A DNA stretch of 64,000 nucleotides from Acetatifactor sp. (GCA_016290775.1 JAEEVF010000010.1:1-64000); one strand, 5' to 3'; counted from the stretch's first letter, positions 43,757-53,446 are shown. The notes: generated by a model from the sequence alone, not told the origin. Translations and numbers: made by a program.

Positions 43757-44611
43757 TCAATCCTTCATCTTCTGATGAAGCGCCTCCAAAAAGCTTACCT
43801 TGCTCAGCTGAATGAAACGTGCACTCTCCGACCCCTGGCAGATGCGGATTCTCTCTCCCGTGCGAAGCTCAAAGGAACCGGCTCCGTCGAGATGCGCAAG
43901 CACCACCTGTTCCTTCCCCTCCTTGCCAAGAGGAATCTCGATCTCCACCACGTCCTCCGGCGAGAGAATGATGCTCCTGTGATTCAAGGAATGCGGACAG
44001 ATGGGCGTCAGCGTCATGACCTTCGCCCCTGGCTCCACAAGAGGTCCCCCTGCGGATAGATTATATCCCGTCGAGCCAGTCGGCGTCGTCACGATCATGC
44101 CGTCGGCCTGATACTCATGCAAAAACGAACCATTGACATAAATGTGGAGAAGGATCACGCGAAGCGCTCCCTGCCTCGTGATCACAATGTCATTGAGGGC
44201 CAGTCCCTCATGAAGCTCGCCGTTTTTCAGCTCTGCGCTGCCATGAAGAAGCATGCGGCTCTGCTCGCGATAATCCCCTGCCATCAGCCTGTCCAATGCA
44301 TTCTCCAGATTAGAAAGCTCGATCTGCGTCATGAAGCCAAGGGTTCCAAGGTTCACGCCGATCAGCGGAATATGCATGTGAATGGTCTCCCGCGCCGCCT
44401 GAAGCACGGTTCCGTCGCCGCCAAGCACAAGCATAATGTCAATGTTCTCCGGGAACTGGTTCTCCTCTTGCTCTCCAAGCTTCCAGTCCTTTTCCACGAT
44501 CAGGGTGAAAACCTCCTGACCGCGCTCCTCAAGGTATTTCTTGATACGATTCGTGACCTTGAGCTCCGGATCCTTATATTTTGTTACGTAGATCAAAAAC
44601 CGCTTTCCCAC
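43757..44611 (-). CDS. nadK: NAD kinase
   Basis: NAD kinase, 284 residues, phosphorylates NAD to NADP. Signature LVLGGDGTVLQAAR (GGDG catalytic loop) and TGSTGYNLSAGGP. GTG start with GGAGG 8 nt upstream. Encoded 19 bp after the tlyA-like gene, in the conserved housekeeping operon. Confidence 0.96.
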   Translation of the reverse strand: MGKRFLIYVTKYKDPELKVTNRIKKYLEERGQEVFTLIVEKDWKLGEQEENQFPENIDIMLVLGGDGTVLQAARETIHMHIPLIGVNLGTLGFMTQIELSNLENALDRLMAGDYREQSRMLLHGSAELKNGELHEGLALNDIVITRQGALRVILLHIYVNGSFLHEYQADGMIVTTPTGSTGYNLSAGGPLVEPGAKVMTLTPICPHSLNHRSIILSPEDVVEIEIPLGKEGKEQVVLAHLDGAGSFELRTGERIRICQGSESARFIQLSKVSFLEALHQKMKD

Positions 44612-44630
44612 GATTCCTTCCTCCAGCTTC

Positions 44631-45512
44631 CTACAGGGTATGAGAATTCTCTACGATGTTTGTGATAATGTCAGACCACTCCTCGGTCTTCGAAAGACCG
44701 TTCTTTTCACTGATGATCTTTGAAAGCGCCTCTTCCGCTTCTTTCTCCGTAAGGCCCAAGGTCTCCGAAGAAGGCTCCGCCTCTTTTTTCAGGTAGATCA
44801 GATATTCAATGTTGCCTTCTGGTCCCTTAATGGGGGAATAGGTCAGGCCCTTGACTGCAAAGCCCACGAGATCCGCAAAATCCACGACCTTCTCAATGAC
44901 TTCACGATGGGTGGAAAGTTCGCGTACGACGCCGTTCTTTCCCACCTTTTCGCGTCCGGCCTCAAACTGCGGCTTGATCAGGCAGACCATTTCGCCGCCC
45001 ACCTTCAGCAGATTCCTCGCAGGGATCAAGATCTTCGTAAGCGAGATGAAGCTTACGTCCACGCTGACAAAATCCAGATCATCCGCAACGTCTTCCCGTG
45101 TCACGTAACGGAAATTCGTCTGCTCCATGCAGACCACGCGCTCGTCGTTTCGAAGCTTCCAGTCCAGCTGCCCATGGCCCACGTCGACGGAATATACCTT
45201 GCTCGCGCCGTTTTGCAGCATGCAGTCCGTAAAGCCGCCCGTGGATGCTCCCACGTCCATGCAGATGCACCCTTCCAGAGGAAATTCCCAGGTCTGCATT
45301 GCCTTTTCCAGCTTCAGTCCGCCTCTGCTGACATACTTTAACGTGCTTCCGCGTACCTCGAGCTTGATCTTCGTCGGATCAAACATCGTGCCGGCCTTGT
45401 CCTCCTTCTGTCCGTTGACGTACACGTTGCCAGACATGAGGATGGCCTTCGCTTTTTCCCTGGAAGAGGCATGGCCTTGTTCTACAAGGATTACGTCCAG
45501 TCGCTCCTTCAT
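44631..45512 (-). CDS. tlyA: TlyA-family rRNA (cytidine-2'-O) methyltransferase
   Basis: S4-domain plus FtsJ-like methyltransferase, about 293 residues (S4: ERLDVILVEQGHASSREKAK; SAM site MDVGASTGGFTDCMLQNGA). Family members 2'-O-methylate rRNA and some have haemolysin-like names. The ATG at 45512 overlaps the dxs stop by 4 nt (ATGA) and has GGAGG at 10 nt; the ATG at 45521 would have it only 1 nt away, so the shorter start is preferred. Confidence 0.93.
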   Translation of the reverse strand: MKERLDVILVEQGHASSREKAKAILMSGNVYVNGQKEDKAGTMFDPTKIKLEVRGSTLKYVSRGGLKLEKAMQTWEFPLEGCICMDVGASTGGFTDCMLQNGASKVYSVDVGHGQLDWKLRNDERVVCMEQTNFRYVTREDVADDLDFVSVDVSFISLTKILIPARNLLKVGGEMVCLIKPQFEAGREKVGKNGVVRELSTHREVIEKVVDFADLVGFAVKGLTYSPIKGPEGNIEYLIYLKKEAEPSSETLGLTEKEAEEALSKIISEKNGLSKTEEWSDIITNIVENSHTL

Positions 45513-47368
45513 GCTTTCCATGCCTCCATAATGCGGTCTGCGATCGTTTCAGGGTCCATGCCGAGCTGTTTTTTCAGGATCGACACGCAACCATGCTCCA
45601 CGTAAGAATCTGGCAGCGTAATGTTCAGGATGCGGTTACTAAGTCCTTTTTCATTCGCTGCGGCAAGGATCTTCTCGCCATATCCGCCCGCCGCCACGTT
45701 CTCCTCCATCGTCACGATGAGGGAATGATCCTTCGCGGCGTCAAACAACGCTTCCGTGTCGATCGGCTTTGCGAATCTCGCATTTACGATGCTGACCTTA
45801 CGGCCCTGCGCCTTCAAAAGATCCCTTACCTTCTCGGCCTCCTCCACCATGCTGCCAAGCGCGAACAATGCGATCTCGCCTTCGCGGCAGATCCACTCGG
45901 CTTTTCCGATCTCAAGGATTGCCCTGTGGTCTTCCAGTCCCGCATAGGCCGTCCCACGAGGATACCTGATCGCGATGGGTCCGTCAAACATCACGGCAAA
46001 CTGCAACATGTCCGCCAGTTCCCACTTGTTCTTAGGGGCCAGCACGTGCATGTTCGGAATGCCGGAAAGATAGGTCAGGTCAAAAATGCCCTGATGCGTT
46101 TCTCCGTCGCTTCCCACAAGTCCCGCCCTGTCAATTGCAAAAACAACGGGAAGGTTTTGCAGACATACGTCATGAATGATCTGATCATATGCCCTCTGCA
46201 GGAAGGAGGAATATACTGCAACGACAGGCTTCATGCCGCCTGCCGCAAGCCCTGCCGCAAACGTAACGGCATGCTCCTCCGCAATGCCGACGTCATAAAA
46301 CCGGTCAGGGAACTGACTGCGAAAACGCTTTAAGCCCGTGCCGTCCGGCATGGCCGCCGTGATCGCTACAAGGTTTTCGTGATGCTCCGCCAAAGAACAG
46401 ATCACGGAAGAAAATACGTCCGTGTAGCTCGGCTCCGTCTTGGGATTCAATAGCTTTCCGGTCACAACGTCAAAGGGCTCCGTGCCGTGAAACCTTGCAG
46501 GATGCTTTTCTGCGGGAAGATATCCCTTGCCCTTCTTCGTTAGCGCGTGAATGAGCACAGGCCCCTCCACCCTCTGTGCGGCATGGATCACGTCGATCAT
46601 GGCCTGCACGTTATGCCCGTCCACCGGGCCAAGATAGGTGATGCCCATGTCCTCAAAGAACATGCCGGGGATCACCAGTGTTTTCAGACTGCTCTTGATC
46701 CTTCGGATGCCTTTGATCACCTGATTTCCCTTGGCACTACCCGTGAGTTTGTTATAGATGCCCTCCTTCAGGTCAAGGTACCCGTCCGCAGTTCGGATAT
46801 TGTTCAGATATTTTGACACGCCACCCACGTTCTCGGAGATGGACATGTTGTTATCGTTCAAGACAACGATGAAATTCGTTTCGAGCTTTGAGGCATTGTT
46901 GAGCGCCTCATATGCCATGCCGCCCGTCAGTGACCCGTCACCGATCACAGAGACGATCGTATTGTTTTCTCCCTTGTGATCCCTGGCCATGACAAGTCCA
47001 AGGCCCGCGGAGATCGAGGTGGAACTGTGCCCCGTGTCAAAGCAGTCACAGCAGCTCTCCTTGCGCTTCGGGAAGCCACTCATGCCGTGATACTGCCGAA
47101 GGCCGTCAAAGCCGTCCTTGCGCCCCGTAAGGAGTTTGTGGGTATATGCCTGATGGCCCACGTCCCAGATGATCTTGTCTTCCGGGAGATCCAGCGCAAG
47201 ATGCAGTGCCATGGTCAACTCCACGGCCCCAAGATTCGAGCCAAGATGACCGCCGGTCACGCTGATCTTTTCGATCAGAAAGTCCCTGATCTCCTGCGCC
47301 AGGGCAGGATAATCCGCCGGATCGATCTTTTTTATGTCATTGACGTTCTCAATCTTCTCAAGAAACAT
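45509..47368 (-). CDS. dxs: 1-deoxy-D-xylulose-5-phosphate synthase
   Basis: First enzyme of the MEP isoprenoid pathway, 619 residues, thiamine diphosphate dependent. N-terminal YPALAQEIRDFL and GGHLGSNLGAVELT, TPP motif VIGDGSLTGGMAYEALNN, transketolase-like core AEEHAVTFAAGLA, and C-terminal domain. Coupled to ispA upstream and tlyA downstream, placing isoprenoid steps together. Confidence 0.97.
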   Translation of the reverse strand: MFLEKIENVNDIKKIDPADYPALAQEIRDFLIEKISVTGGHLGSNLGAVELTMALHLALDLPEDKIIWDVGHQAYTHKLLTGRKDGFDGLRQYHGMSGFPKRKESCCDCFDTGHSSTSISAGLGLVMARDHKGENNTIVSVIGDGSLTGGMAYEALNNASKLETNFIVVLNDNNMSISENVGGVSKYLNNIRTADGYLDLKEGIYNKLTGSAKGNQVIKGIRRIKSSLKTLVIPGMFFEDMGITYLGPVDGHNVQAMIDVIHAAQRVEGPVLIHALTKKGKGYLPAEKHPARFHGTEPFDVVTGKLLNPKTEPSYTDVFSSVICSLAEHHENLVAITAAMPDGTGLKRFRSQFPDRFYDVGIAEEHAVTFAAGLAAGGMKPVVAVYSSFLQRAYDQIIHDVCLQNLPVVFAIDRAGLVGSDGETHQGIFDLTYLSGIPNMHVLAPKNKWELADMLQFAVMFDGPIAIRYPRGTAYAGLEDHRAILEIGKAEWICREGEIALFALGSMVEEAEKVRDLLKAQGRKVSIVNARFAKPIDTEALFDAAKDHSLIVTMEENVAAGGYGEKILAAANEKGLSNRILNITLPDSYVEHGCVSILKKQLGMDPETIADRIMEAWKA

Positions 47369-47395
47369 GAAACAACCTCTTTGGTGCGCTATGCG

Positions 47396-48394
47396 TTATT
47401 TTTTTCTGTAGATCAAATGGAGGATCAGCTGCTCAAGAAACTGCGTGTCTCCGGGAAGGCTCTTCAGTTCTTCCACTGCTTCCTTCGAAAGGCGCTCTAC
47501 CTCTGCCTTGGAGGCCTCAAGCCCCTGCAGGGTCACATAGGTTTCCTTACCGCTCTTAGCGTCGCTTCCCACGGACTTTCCAAGATCCTTGCTGTCCCCG
47601 ATGACGTCGAGAATGTCATCCTGAATCTGGAAGGCAACTCCTACCTTCCTTGCGATGCGAAGAACTGCCTTAAGCTGCGCATCGTCCGCACCTGCAAGAC
47701 AGGCACCGATCCCCATGGCCGTTTCGATCAGCGCGGCCGTTTTCCGCTCATGTATGAAAAGGATCTTCTCCATGTCTATGGAGAGACTTTTCTTTTCCGC
47801 CTCTACGTCGGCAACCTGGCCTCCCAGCATGCCGTCAAGTCCGGCCTTCCCGGAAAGAAGGCTGCCACACTTTGCGATGCGCGCCAATCTTTGAAGATCC
47901 GCTTCACCTGCCGCGTCCACCGCGTCGCTTTGAATCTCCATGGCGCCGCCTTGGATCCCCACTGCGCCGCTTTGAATCGCGTCGAAGGCGATCTCATATG
48001 CCGCATTCAAAAGCGCGTCGCCTGCCAGCACGGCCATGCCGTCCCCGTAAACCTTCCAGGTCGTAAACTTCCCGCGCCTGTATTCATCATTGTCCATTGC
48101 AGGCAGGTCATCATGCACCAGGGAATAGGTGTGGATCATCTCCAGCGCCGTCATGAATGCCGCAAGCTCCGAAGGTACAAAGCCCGTCCCGCCCTGAAAG
48201 AGCCTGTAGGTTTCCCGCATCATGAGGGGGCGAAGACGCTTTCCACCCGCCAGAAAGCTGTAATCCATGGCCTCGATCATTGTATGCACGTAAGCGTGAT
48301 CTTTTCTTTGAAGATATGACCGAAAGGTGCCCTCGATGACCTCTTGCACCTCTTTCGTACGTCTTTCCAATTCTGCGTTAAATGCCGCATCCAT
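47396..48394 (-). CDS. ispA: Polyprenyl (farnesyl/geranyl) diphosphate synthase
   Basis: Short-chain trans-prenyl synthase, about 332 residues. First aspartate motif LVHDDLPAMDND and second FQIQDDILDVIGD are intact. An odd insertion of three seven-residue repeats (IQSGAVG, IQGGAME, IQSDAVD) lies between these motifs, absent from most relatives. The ATG at 48394 is chosen for GGAGG at 8 nt and 4-nt spacing to the xseB stop; a start at 48442 would overlap xseB and is rejected. Supplies diphosphate chains for carrier lipids. Confidence 0.93.
   Translation of the reverse strand: MDAAFNAELERRTKEVQEVIEGTFRSYLQRKDHAYVHTMIEAMDYSFLAGGKRLRPLMMRETYRLFQGGTGFVPSELAAFMTALEMIHTYSLVHDDLPAMDNDEYRRGKFTTWKVYGDGMAVLAGDALLNAAYEIAFDAIQSGAVGIQGGAMEIQSDAVDAAGEADLQRLARIAKCGSLLSGKAGLDGMLGGQVADVEAEKKSLSIDMEKILFIHERKTAALIETAMGIGACLAGADDAQLKAVLRIARKVGVAFQIQDDILDVIGDSKDLGKSVGSDAKSGKETYVTLQGLEASKAEVERLSKEAVEELKSLPGDTQFLEQLILHLIYRKK
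47922..47984 (-). repeat. Three tandem 21-bp repeats inside ispA
   Basis: Diverged 21-bp units begin at 47922, 47943 and 47964, each coding for one seven-residue copy in the ispA insertion. The period keeps the frame. Confidence 0.7.
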
Positions 48395-48398
48395 CTGC

Positions 48399-48632
48399 TC
48401 ATTCCTCCGCATCGTCCTGATCGAGCTCTTCCAGTTCTCCATTGCCGCTCAGGACCAAAACCTTCTTCTCCACTCGGTCGATCTGATCGTTGCATTCCTT
48501 GAGCAGGTTCACCCCTTCGCTGTAAGCGCGAAAAGCGTCCTCAAGGCTTACGTCGCTGTCCGACAGCGCCTCGATCAGCTCCTCCAAACGATCAAAATTC
48601 TCTTCCAGGCTTCGTTCTTTCTTATCTTCCAT
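48399..48632 (-). CDS. xseB: Exodeoxyribonuclease VII small subunit
   Basis: A 77-residue helical protein with SLEENFDRLEELIEALSDSDVSLEDAFRAYSEGVNLLKECN, the standard XseB pattern. It binds XseA to form the single-strand exonuclease VII. Placed 2 bp after xseA, with GAGGAG upstream of the ATG, and 4 bp before ispA. Confidence 0.96.
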   Translation of the reverse strand: MEDKKERSLEENFDRLEELIEALSDSDVSLEDAFRAYSEGVNLLKECNDQIDRVEKKVLVLSGNGELEELDQDDAEE

Positions 48633-48634
48633 GA

Positions 48635-49843
48635 TTACTCCTCTAACAAACCTTCCACCCTTGCAAGTGCCTGTCCGTCTTGAAAATGGATGCGCAACAG
48701 ATCACCCTCTTGAACCTTTTGTACGGATCTTACGTTCCTGCCGTTTTCATCTTCGACATAGGAATATCCGCCCTTTAGGCGCTCTAACGGCGAAAGTCCT
48801 TTTAACCGCTCCACGTAAAGCTCCAGAGAATGTCTCTTTTTCGAAAGGACCTTCTCAAAGGATGCTTCCAGCTGTTCTCCAAGCTGCGCATGATATTGCC
48901 TGTAACCGCGGATCTTTGAAGTTGGGCTCATCCGAAGGAGTTGACGCTCCAGGGACTTTATGGCATCCCGCTTTCTTGAAATGCAGCGGATCATGTTCGC
49001 CGTAAGTGCCGCTTCCGTTGAAGAAAGGCCCTCCAAAAGACTGCCAAGGTCCCATACGGCAAGCTCTGCAGCCGCAGAAGGCGTCGGTGCCCTAAGGTCC
49101 GCCACGTAATCAATGATGGTCGTGTCCGTCTCATGCCCTACGGCAGAGATGATGGGAATGCTACAGTTGAAAACGGCTTCCGCCACGGCCCTTTCATTAA
49201 AGGCCCACAGATCCTCGATGGATCCGCCGCCCCTTCCGACGATCATGACGTCGACGCCAAGCTGTTCAAGCGCATGGATGCCGTTCACAATGCTCGGCAC
49301 CGCTTCCTCTCCTTGCACGATCGCAGGATAGAGAATGATCTGCACGTAAGGATTGCGCCTTTTAGCGATCTGGATCACGTCCCGCACCGCTGCTCCGGTC
49401 CTTGCCGTCACCACGCCGAGGGTTTTTACGTACTTCGGAATGGGCTGCTTAAACTGTTCCGAAAACATTCCTAGCTCTTCAAGCTCACGCTTTAAGGCTT
49501 CAAACTTTTCATAAAGCTGCCCCGCGCCGTCCAGCACGATCTGTTTGGCATAAACCTGATACTTCCCGTCGCGTTCATACACGTCAACGCTACCGCCGAC
49601 GATCACCTGCTGACCGTCCTGCATGCGAAAAGAAAGACCCTTTCGGTTCCCCGCAAACATGACGCAGCTGATGGTTCCTTTAGGATCCTTCAAAGTGAAA
49701 TAAATATGACCGGAAGTATGATACTTGCAGTTGCTGACTTCCCCTTTGACAAATACGGACTGTAAGAGGTAATCCTGCGTAAACATGTTTTTGACATAGG
49801 CATTTAATTGCCCGACGGTATATACGTTACGAATTTTGATCAC
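48635..49843 (-). CDS. xseA: Exodeoxyribonuclease VII large subunit
   Basis: A 402-residue catalytic subunit: N-terminal OB fold (YTVGQLNAYVKNMF...VKGEVSNCKYHTSGHIYFTLKD) and the DNase core with VGRGGGSIEDLWAFNE and GHETDTTIIDYVADLRAPTPSAAAE. GTG start overlaps the nusB stop by 17 nt; its ribosome site is close and weak, so translation is probably coupled. Length typical. Confidence 0.95.
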   Translation of the reverse strand: MIKIRNVYTVGQLNAYVKNMFTQDYLLQSVFVKGEVSNCKYHTSGHIYFTLKDPKGTISCVMFAGNRKGLSFRMQDGQQVIVGGSVDVYERDGKYQVYAKQIVLDGAGQLYEKFEALKRELEELGMFSEQFKQPIPKYVKTLGVVTARTGAAVRDVIQIAKRRNPYVQIILYPAIVQGEEAVPSIVNGIHALEQLGVDVMIVGRGGGSIEDLWAFNERAVAEAVFNCSIPIISAVGHETDTTIIDYVADLRAPTPSAAAELAVWDLGSLLEGLSSTEAALTANMIRCISRKRDAIKSLERQLLRMSPTSKIRGYRQYHAQLGEQLEASFEKVLSKKRHSLELYVERLKGLSPLERLKGGYSYVEDENGRNVRSVQKVQEGDLLRIHFQDGQALARVEGLLEE

Positions 49844-50255
49844 CCTTTTTTACGAATTTGGCAAGGACGCCATTGACAAAAGCTCCCGAGCTCTCCTGAC
49901 CAAATTTCTTTGCAATGGTCACGGCCTCATCGATGGCTACGCCCTCAGGGATCTCCTCGTCGTAAAGCATCTCATACAATGCAAGCCGAAGAACCGTCAG
50001 CTCCACCTTACCGATGCGCTTCGTGTTCCATTTTTCCGTTTTCTCATTCAAAAGCGCATCCAGCTCCGGAAGCTTTTGCATGATCTTTTCATACTTTTGC
50101 GTGATGACCTCGGAATATTCTTCCGAATCAGCTCTTTCCTCGTCCTCGAAGAAAAGCTTCACCTGCTCAGGCATTTCGTCGCGCTCGCAGAATTCCACGC
50201 GGAACAAAAGCATGAATAATTGTTCTCTTAACTTATGTTGTCCAATGAATCCCAT
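49827..50255 (-). CDS. nusB: Transcription antitermination factor NusB
   Basis: All-helical NusB, 142 residues, which with NusE (S10) acts in rRNA antitermination. LREQLFMLLFRVEF begins the fold, and FVNGVLAKFVKK ends it. The chosen ATG gives MGFIGQHKLREQ with AAAGG upstream; a longer frame to 50312 overlaps the asp23 end and is rejected. 13 bp after the Asp23 gene. Confidence 0.94.
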   Translation of the reverse strand: MGFIGQHKLREQLFMLLFRVEFCERDEMPEQVKLFFEDEERADSEEYSEVITQKYEKIMQKLPELDALLNEKTEKWNTKRIGKVELTVLRLALYEMLYDEEIPEGVAIDEAVTIAKKFGQESSGAFVNGVLAKFVKKGDQNS

Positions 50256-50268
50256 AGTTTGTTTGCCT

Positions 50269-50607
50269 TTACTTAATGATGACGCCTGCGAAACGAACGT
50301 TAACACCCTCACAGATCAGTCCGGTCATGTTCTCGATGGCACTCTTTACCTTGCTCTGGAGCTGACCGCTCACCTCAGGGATGTTAAACCCGTATTTGAT
50401 GGTCACTGCAAGCTCTACCCTTACTTTTCCGTTCTTGATCTCGACCTTTACGCCTTTAGAAGCCTTTGTGGTGCCTCCCTGGGGCGCAACGCCTTCCACC
50501 TCAGTTGCGGCGATGGACGCGATGTGCGCAACGACCGTCTCCGAAATGCGAACTGCACCAACGGATTCCTCTTCCTTCAGTACGACTGCGTTTTGCTCTT
50601 TTTCCAT
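50269..50607 (-). CDS. Asp23/Gls24 family protein
   Basis: A 112-residue Asp23/Gls24 (YloU-like) protein, an alkaline-shock-type protein that binds or lies near the membrane. Core KVRVELAVTIKYGFNIPEVSGQLQSKVK and TGLICEGVNVRFAGVI are typical. Heads the long housekeeping operon that runs to recN. Strong AGGAGG start and a consensus promoter. Confidence 0.93.
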   Translation of the reverse strand: MEKEQNAVVLKEEESVGAVRISETVVAHIASIAATEVEGVAPQGGTTKASKGVKVEIKNGKVRVELAVTIKYGFNIPEVSGQLQSKVKSAIENMTGLICEGVNVRFAGVIIK

Positions 50608-50639
50608 GTCCCTCTCCTCCTAAAACTAGATTAAATTAT

Positions 50640-50668
50640 ATTATATCATTCTTAGGCTAATTTGTCAC
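50640..50668 (-). promoter_or_regulatory. Promoter of the asp23-nusB-xseAB-ispA-dxs-... operon
   Basis: Minus strand -35 GTGACA (50663-50668), 17-bp spacer, perfect -10 TATAAT (50640-50645). The -35 overlaps the last codons of the transglutaminase gene. Confidence 0.72.
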
Positions 50669-51835
50669 CCAAAACGTCAAACAAAACAATTCCTCATTCT
50701 GATAATATGCCACCTTATTGTTTGCCGCGGGATAAAGATCAAAGATCCTGTTCTCATCAAGCAGCATCTTTTTCACAGCCTTGAAGCACTCTTCATCCCC
50801 ACACTTTAGCGATACCTGCCATCCGTTCTCCGCGGTGGCATTCCCAAAAAGCATCCGCAGTTGATCTTCGTCGGCCCCAAGCAAGAAGGCATTCTCGCGG
50901 ACAAAGTAATTGTCCGCAAAGCTCATGCAGACTGGAAGCGGTACGATTTCCGTGATCACGTGCTCCTTTTGGATCTCCTCCGTCGTCACGAGGAAATAAT
51001 CATAAAGGATCTCGGGTGATGCCGCATCGCCTCCCGGATGATAGGAATTATCGCCCCAAGTCACGTCGAGGAAATAATATGCATCGTCCGCCTTCACAAG
51101 GTTCCATCCGTGGGTCATCCCAAAGGCTTCGCCCTGTACCAGCGTGCATTCCACGCCCATGGCATTTAGGACATACTGCATGGCTTTGGAATATCCCTGA
51201 CACACGGAGCGCTTCAGTACAAGCGCGGAATAGATGTTCTGGTTGTCCGGCGCATCCATGTCATATTCAACAGACTTGATCAGATACTCATATACAAACT
51301 TGATCTTCCCGTAGTCCATGGTGTCAGTAGCGGATCCAGCCCACGCCACGATCACGTTCTCCCGCTCGGTCTGGAGCTCTAGCTGCTTTTTTGTGGCCTC
51401 CCTGCGATCCATGGAATAATTTCCGGAGAAATCATATCCAACGATGTCGTCATTCAGGTAGTGTGTGACGTAGGAAAACCCGTCCACGTAAAAGAATTCC
51501 GGATGATCGATGCAGACGCACTGGAACACCAGCTCAATGTCCTTCTCCTCAAGCCCCTGCGCGATGCCCTCCCGCGAAAGCGGTCCGTCCGACTCCATGC
51601 TTCCAAGGATGTGCTCCACGTCCTCATACCAAAGCTTTTGTGCGTCGCTTAGCGTCTCATACGCAAAGCGCGTCACCTTGTCGCAGAATGCGTCATCGTA
51701 TTCTTTCGCTTTGCTTTCCGTGCCCTGAGCTCCGGAGTAAGCATACGGATCACTTCCCGTCTGCAACGCATCCATGGGATTCGCGCAGCCGCCAAGGAGC
51801 AGTAATGCACTTAATAGGAGCACCAGAAAAAGCAT
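50657..51835 (-). CDS. Transglutaminase-like lipoprotein
   Basis: A 392-residue secreted lipoprotein. A signal peptide ends in LLLGGC (lipobox, Cys at about 16). The C-terminal transglutaminase-like core has a catalytic triad: Cys in SVCQGYSK, His in MTHGWNLV, Asp in FLDVTWGD. It may be a protease or crosslinking enzyme at the outer membrane face. Common in Clostridia; substrate not known. ATG with GGAGGAAGAAT; 15 bp after prfC. Confidence 0.88.
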   Translation of the reverse strand: MLFLVLLLSALLLLGGCANPMDALQTGSDPYAYSGAQGTESKAKEYDDAFCDKVTRFAYETLSDAQKLWYEDVEHILGSMESDGPLSREGIAQGLEEKDIELVFQCVCIDHPEFFYVDGFSYVTHYLNDDIVGYDFSGNYSMDRREATKKQLELQTERENVIVAWAGSATDTMDYGKIKFVYEYLIKSVEYDMDAPDNQNIYSALVLKRSVCQGYSKAMQYVLNAMGVECTLVQGEAFGMTHGWNLVKADDAYYFLDVTWGDNSYHPGGDAASPEILYDYFLVTTEEIQKEHVITEIVPLPVCMSFADNYFVRENAFLLGADEDQLRMLFGNATAENGWQVSLKCGDEECFKAVKKMLLDENRIFDLYPAANNKVAYYQNEELFCLTFWVTN

Positions 51836-51850
51836 ATTCTTCCTCCGCGT

Positions 51851-53446
51851 TTAGTTTCTGTTAAACTCCGTGAGAACCAAACCTTTGTTTCGATCCAGCG
51901 TCATGCCGATGCTCCAGGAATTGATGAACAACAGCAAAGGATTGCCCTTCATGTCCTTCACCTTCTTCATGTCCGAAGTACCGATGAGCTTCTCCACGTT
52001 CACTTCTTCCTTGTTCTCGATCCAGCGTATGTGCTCATAAGGCAAGGCTTCAAGGCGGATCTCAACGTTATATTCATTCTCCAAACGGTACTTAAGAACC
52101 TCAAACTGCAGCACGCCGACCACGCCGACGATCACCTCTTCGAGGCCCGCACTCATCTCCGTAAAGATCTGGATGGCACCCTCTTGGGCGATCTGCTCGA
52201 TGCCCTTGACGAACTGCTTTCTCTTCATGGTGTCCAGCTGACGCACTCTTGCGAAATGCTCAGGCGCGAACGTCGGGATGCCCTCGTACTGGAACTTATC
52301 CTTCGGCATGCACAGCGTGTCGCCGATGGAAAAGATGCCGGGATCAAACACGCCGATGATGTCACCCGCATATGCTTCCGAAAGAACCTTTCTCTCATCC
52401 GCCATGATCTGCTGAGGCTGTGACAGGCGGAGCACCTTGTTGCCCTGCACGTGACGCACTTCCATCTGTGCGTCAAACTTGCCGGAGCAGATGCGCATGA
52501 ATGCGATCCTGTCGCGATGCGCCTTGTTCATGTTTGCCTGGATCTTGAAGACAAAAGCGGAAAATTCCTTTTCCGTGGGTTTGATGATCCCAATGTCTGC
52601 CATTCTCGGCAGGGGCGGCGTCGTCATGTTCAGGAAGTGCTTTAAGAAAATCTCCACGCCAAAGTTCGTCAGTGCCGAACCAAAGCATACGGGCGTAAGT
52701 CTTCCCGCGCGCACCTCTTCCAGGTCAAATTCCGCACTTGCGCCGTCCAAAAGCTCGATCTCCGAAAGAAGCTTGTCCGCAGCATCGTTGCCAAGAAGGC
52801 CGCGCAGATGTTCTTCATCCTCGATGGGGATCTCCGTTGCCACGCCTTCCTTCGTGCCCTTTTCCGTGCCGGAATAGGAAATCACTGCCTGCTTTTCCCG
52901 GTCGTAAACGCCCTGGAATTCCTTACCGGAACCGATGGGCCAGTTCACGGGACAAGTTGCGATCCCAAGCTCTTTCTCGATGTCGTCCAAAAGGTCAAAG
53001 GTGTCCTTTGCGTCGCGGTCGAGCTTGTTGATAAACGTGAAAATAGGGATTCCGCGCAAGCCGCAGACCTTAAAGAGCTTTCTGGTCTGGGCCTCCACGC
53101 CCTTGGAAGCATCGATGACCATGACCGCGGAATCCGCTGCCATCAGCGTACGATAGGTGTCCTCCGAGAAATCCTGGTGTCCGGGCGTGTCCAAAATGTT
53201 GATGCAATATCCGTCATATTCAAACTGCAGAACGGATGAGGTGACGGAAATACCTCTCTCCTTCTCGATCTCCATCCAGTCGGAAACCGCATGACGTGCG
53301 GTCGCCTTACCCTTTACGGAGCCTGCCAGGTTGATCGCTCCGCCGTACAAAAGGAACTTCTCCGTCAGCGTGGTCTTACCTGCATCCGGGTGTGAGATGA
53401 TGGCGAAGGTCCTTCGCCGATTGATTTCTTGTTCATAATTCGCCAT
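51851..53446 (-). CDS. prfC: Peptide chain release factor 3
   Basis: GTPase of 531 residues that recycles class I release factors and helps discard erroneous complexes. G1 SHPDAGKTTLTE (about 18-29), switch EKERGISVTSS, DTPGHQDFSEDT, NKLDRDA. Domains II and III follow with the RF3-type FTFI... and EMSAGLEEVIVG. Single gene 70 bp from deoB; no clear promoter seen. Confidence 0.96.
   Translation of the reverse strand: MANYEQEINRRRTFAIISHPDAGKTTLTEKFLLYGGAINLAGSVKGKATARHAVSDWMEIEKERGISVTSSVLQFEYDGYCINILDTPGHQDFSEDTYRTLMAADSAVMVIDASKGVEAQTRKLFKVCGLRGIPIFTFINKLDRDAKDTFDLLDDIEKELGIATCPVNWPIGSGKEFQGVYDREKQAVISYSGTEKGTKEGVATEIPIEDEEHLRGLLGNDAADKLLSEIELLDGASAEFDLEEVRAGRLTPVCFGSALTNFGVEIFLKHFLNMTTPPLPRMADIGIIKPTEKEFSAFVFKIQANMNKAHRDRIAFMRICSGKFDAQMEVRHVQGNKVLRLSQPQQIMADERKVLSEAYAGDIIGVFDPGIFSIGDTLCMPKDKFQYEGIPTFAPEHFARVRQLDTMKRKQFVKGIEQIAQEGAIQIFTEMSAGLEEVIVGVVGVLQFEVLKYRLENEYNVEIRLEALPYEHIRWIENKEEVNVEKLIGTSDMKKVKDMKGNPLLLFINSWSIGMTLDRNKGLVLTEFNRN

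Noticed and set aside
46976-48319. Open frame of 447 codons on plus across dxs and ispA
   Set aside because: It is antisense to two well-supported genes and lacks any recognisable motif or start signal.
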